Shown here: positions 14,306 through 15,896 of the stretch, one piece after another | Layout: every line of letters begins with the position of its first letter | Numbering within the stretch: position 1 is the first letter of the stretch | NCBI GenBank assembly: GCA_046331705.1 | Contig: JAXLQJ010000097.1 | Coordinates: 1-15,896 of the forward strand | Length of the DNA stretch: 15,896 nt | Reading direction: 5' to 3' | Origin: JADJOY01 sp046331705 [NCBI: bacterium] | Lineage (GTDB): Bacteria; JADJOY01 | Notes under the pieces: model-generated | Database searches by the model: none | What the model was told of the DNA's origin: nothing | Seen by the model: only the letters and a program-made list of their open reading frames with translations | Translations under genes and position numbers: made by a program

Positions 14306-15896
14306 CCGCCGTCGCCTCCGCGCGCCACGCCCTCGGGGCTCGTGGAGGGCACGCCGCGTAGATGCTCGTGAAGGATGCGGCGGACTTCCTCGATGGTGGC
14401 TGGCTCGGCTTGCGTGCTGTGCCCCGAGCGCACCACCAGCTCCGATGCCACGCCGTCGAGGTGCGCGCTGCGATACGCGACGACGCCGTCGTCACCATCG
14501 TGGACGCGCCCGTCGCCGGCGACGGCGATGATCGAATGGGCGACGATCGGGCGCTCGATCGGCATCGAGGCGAGGGCTCGGAGGAAGGCGTTGTCGGGGT
14601 CCATCTGGTCGACCGCCGTCCCGCCCGCGAAGCGCAGCTTGCGCTCGGCGACCAGCTTGGGGTTGCGCGTCGCGAGCTCGGCGCCGAGCCGCGTCACCGA
14701 CTTGGGCAGCTCGACCAGGCTCGATGCGATCCAACCGATCACGCCGTGGGAGAGGAAGCTGCCGCGGTGGGGCGTCGCCACGAAGACCACCCGCCGCACG
14801 AACGGCAACGGCTCGAAGAACGTCGCGCGGCGCAGCTCGGCCCGCGTGCCTTCGCTCAGGTCGAGCGATTCGAGCGGCTCGTCGCTCACCAGATCCCAGA
14901 AGCGCGTGCCGCTTCGCACCGCCGTCAGCTTGGTGAGCAAGCCGCCCTGGCTATGACCGATCACGACCATCTGCGTCAGCGCCGGATCGGAGCCCGCCGG
15001 ATCCAGCTCGCGGACCGTCGACGTCAGCGACTCGCGCAGATCCGCGGCGGAGACCGCGATCGGGGCGCCGGTGTGATAGGTGAAGAACCAATACTGGTAG
15101 CGGCCGGCCAAGGCGGGATCGCCCAGGATCTCGTTCAGGACCTCGGACCAGCGCGCCGGGCTCGATGCGGTGCCGTGCACGAAGACCACCGGGATTCGGC
15201 CGGGATGGTAGGGCGTGAGCATGGTGAGGCCACGGTCGGCTCGGTTGCCGACCAGCGGCAGGTCGCCCGACCGGAACCCCGCGATCTCGGTGTCCCAGAC
15301 GGGTGATCCCTCCAGCCGATACGCGATGGCCGAGCTGGTCTCGAACTCGAGGGGCACGCACGTCCGTCCCATCGCCACACAGGAGCTCTCGCCTTCGTCG
15401 AAGCGTTCCAGGCGTCCTTGCAGCGCGCCTTCGTCGAGCCCACGGCGAAGATCGTCGACGCGTAGCAACATCGTGAACGGAACCTTGGTGTGGGGCGGGA
15501 ACCAGCGGGCGGGGCCGCCGTCCGTGGCTCGCTCCTCGGCGTCGGTGGTGGCCGCGACCGGCGCGCCGATCCCCGGGCGACGATACCGGTTCCGCAGACC
15601 GCGCACGCGGTAGTCCGCGACCGCTTCGAAACGGACCAGCCTGCTCGCGCCCCAGCGGAAGAGCGCGGCATCGCTCTGCATGTCGAGGGTGCCGAACGGG
15701 AGCCTCAGGCGACGCGCCGAGAGATCCAGCTCGTGGCGGTCGGGGTCGGCGACCAACCCCGCCGCGAGGCCGCGGTTGTGGAGGTCGAGCGCCAAGCGGT
15801 AGCGCGGATCGCTCGGTTCCGGTCGGAGCGCCGCGTCGCTCGGAAACAGGAACGCGTAGGCATAGAGCGCCGCAGCGAGGAACCAGGGCGGATCGC
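14302..15896 (-). CDS. Alpha/beta-fold hydrolase (lipase/esterase-like), 5' end outside window
   Basis: The frame stays open to the right edge without a credible start. The in-frame TTG at 15793-15795 is not taken as the start, because upstream codons read a plausible 'PPWFLAAALYAYAFLFP' hydrophobic stretch then 'DPRYRLALDLHNRGLAAG'. At least 531 residues are visible. The N-terminal ~240 form an uncharacterised domain. The hydrolase domain has the oxyanion-hole 'VVFVHGTASSPARW', the nucleophile elbow 'IGHSQGG' (Ser codon at 14950-14952), 'VFVATPHRGSFLS', a likely acid in 'GDDGVVAY', and the catalytic His in 'RSGHSTQ' (codon 14419-14421). All triad members appear present. 'VFVATPHRGS' is common in lipase and PGAP1-like members. 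The hydrophobic N-terminal stretch suggests export or membrane attachment. The substrate is unknown. It shares a coupled operon with the solute-binding lipoprotein. Confidence 0.88.
   Translation of the reverse strand, partial: DPPWFLAAALYAYAFLFPSDAALRPEPSDPRYRLALDLHNRGLAAGLVADPDRHELDLSARRLRLPFGTLDMQSDAALFRWGASRLVRFEAVADYRVRGLRNRYRRPGIGAPVAATTDAEERATDGGPARWFPPHTKVPFTMLLRVDDLRRGLDEGALQGRLERFDEGESSCVAMGRTCVPLEFETSSAIAYRLEGSPVWDTEIAGFRSGDLPLVGNRADRGLTMLTPYHPGRIPVVFVHGTASSPARWSEVLNEILGDPALAGRYQYWFFTYHTGAPIAVSAADLRESLTSTVRELDPAGSDPALTQMVVIGHSQGGLLTKLTAVRSGTRFWDLVSDEPLESLDLSEGTRAELRRATFFEPLPFVRRVVFVATPHRGSFLSHGVIGWIASSLVELPKSVTRLGAELATRNPKLVAERKLRFAGGTAVDQMDPDNAFLRALASMPIERPIVAHSIIAVAGDGRVHDGDDGVVAYRSAHLDGVASELVVRSGHSTQAEPATIEEVRRILHEHLRGVPSTSPEGVARGGDGG

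Noticed and set aside
12149-14371. A 740-codon plus-strand frame spanning the radical SAM and binding-protein genes
   Set aside because: It crosses two genuine genes and their intergenic gap and shows no domain. It is a shadow frame.

Overview
This is a dense stretch (about 70% G+C by eye) from a bacterial chromosome. It holds twelve protein-coding genes, ten of them complete, with no gap longer than about 255 bases. There is no tRNA, rRNA, CRISPR array, transposase or other mobile-element signal. Signal peptides, a lipobox, a periplasmic-type binding protein and a soluble receiver-kinase fusion suggest a Gram-negative, high-GC lineage of the former Deltaproteobacteria type (Myxococcota or Binatota-like). 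That placement is inference from gene style only.

Layout. Positions 1-5834 (+) hold a tightly coupled four-gene locus whose stop and start codons overlap at every junction. In order these are the 3' end of a sulfatase-fold gene, a secreted TPR-repeat protein, a secreted beta-propeller-like protein, and a membrane-anchored sulfatase-fold enzyme with five predicted membrane helices. The last has Thr where classical sulfatases carry the formylglycine-forming Cys/Ser. Positions 5897-7072 (+) encode a cytoplasmic receiver-histidine kinase fusion. Positions 7132-7341 (-) encode a 69-residue protein of unknown function behind a strong sigma70-like promoter. Positions 7418-8503 (-) encode a divergent NadA (quinolinate synthase) homologue that keeps the iron-sulfur cysteines but has lost several substrate-pocket residues. 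Divergent from it are nth (endonuclease III) and the coupled rsmA (16S rRNA dimethyltransferase) at 8583-10219 (+). A strong hairpin separates rsmA from the convergent acyl-CoA synthetase gene (10288-12069, -). Upstream of that lies an AmmeMemoRadiSam-type radical SAM gene (12146-13237, -), apparently with a leaderless promoter. The right end (13493-15896, -) is a coupled pair: an alpha/beta hydrolase, cut by the window edge, followed by a family-3 solute-binding lipoprotein.

How the genes work together. The right-hand and central genes are mostly housekeeping or metabolic (DNA repair, rRNA modification, fatty-acid activation) with a few orphan members of larger systems. The most system-like part is the left locus. 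Two sulfatase-fold enzymes bracket an exported TPR protein and an exported propeller protein in one translationally coupled unit, which suggests a cell-envelope modification or assembly machine. No close characterised counterpart of the whole arrangement is recognised here. The other candidate for new biochemistry is the altered NadA homologue.
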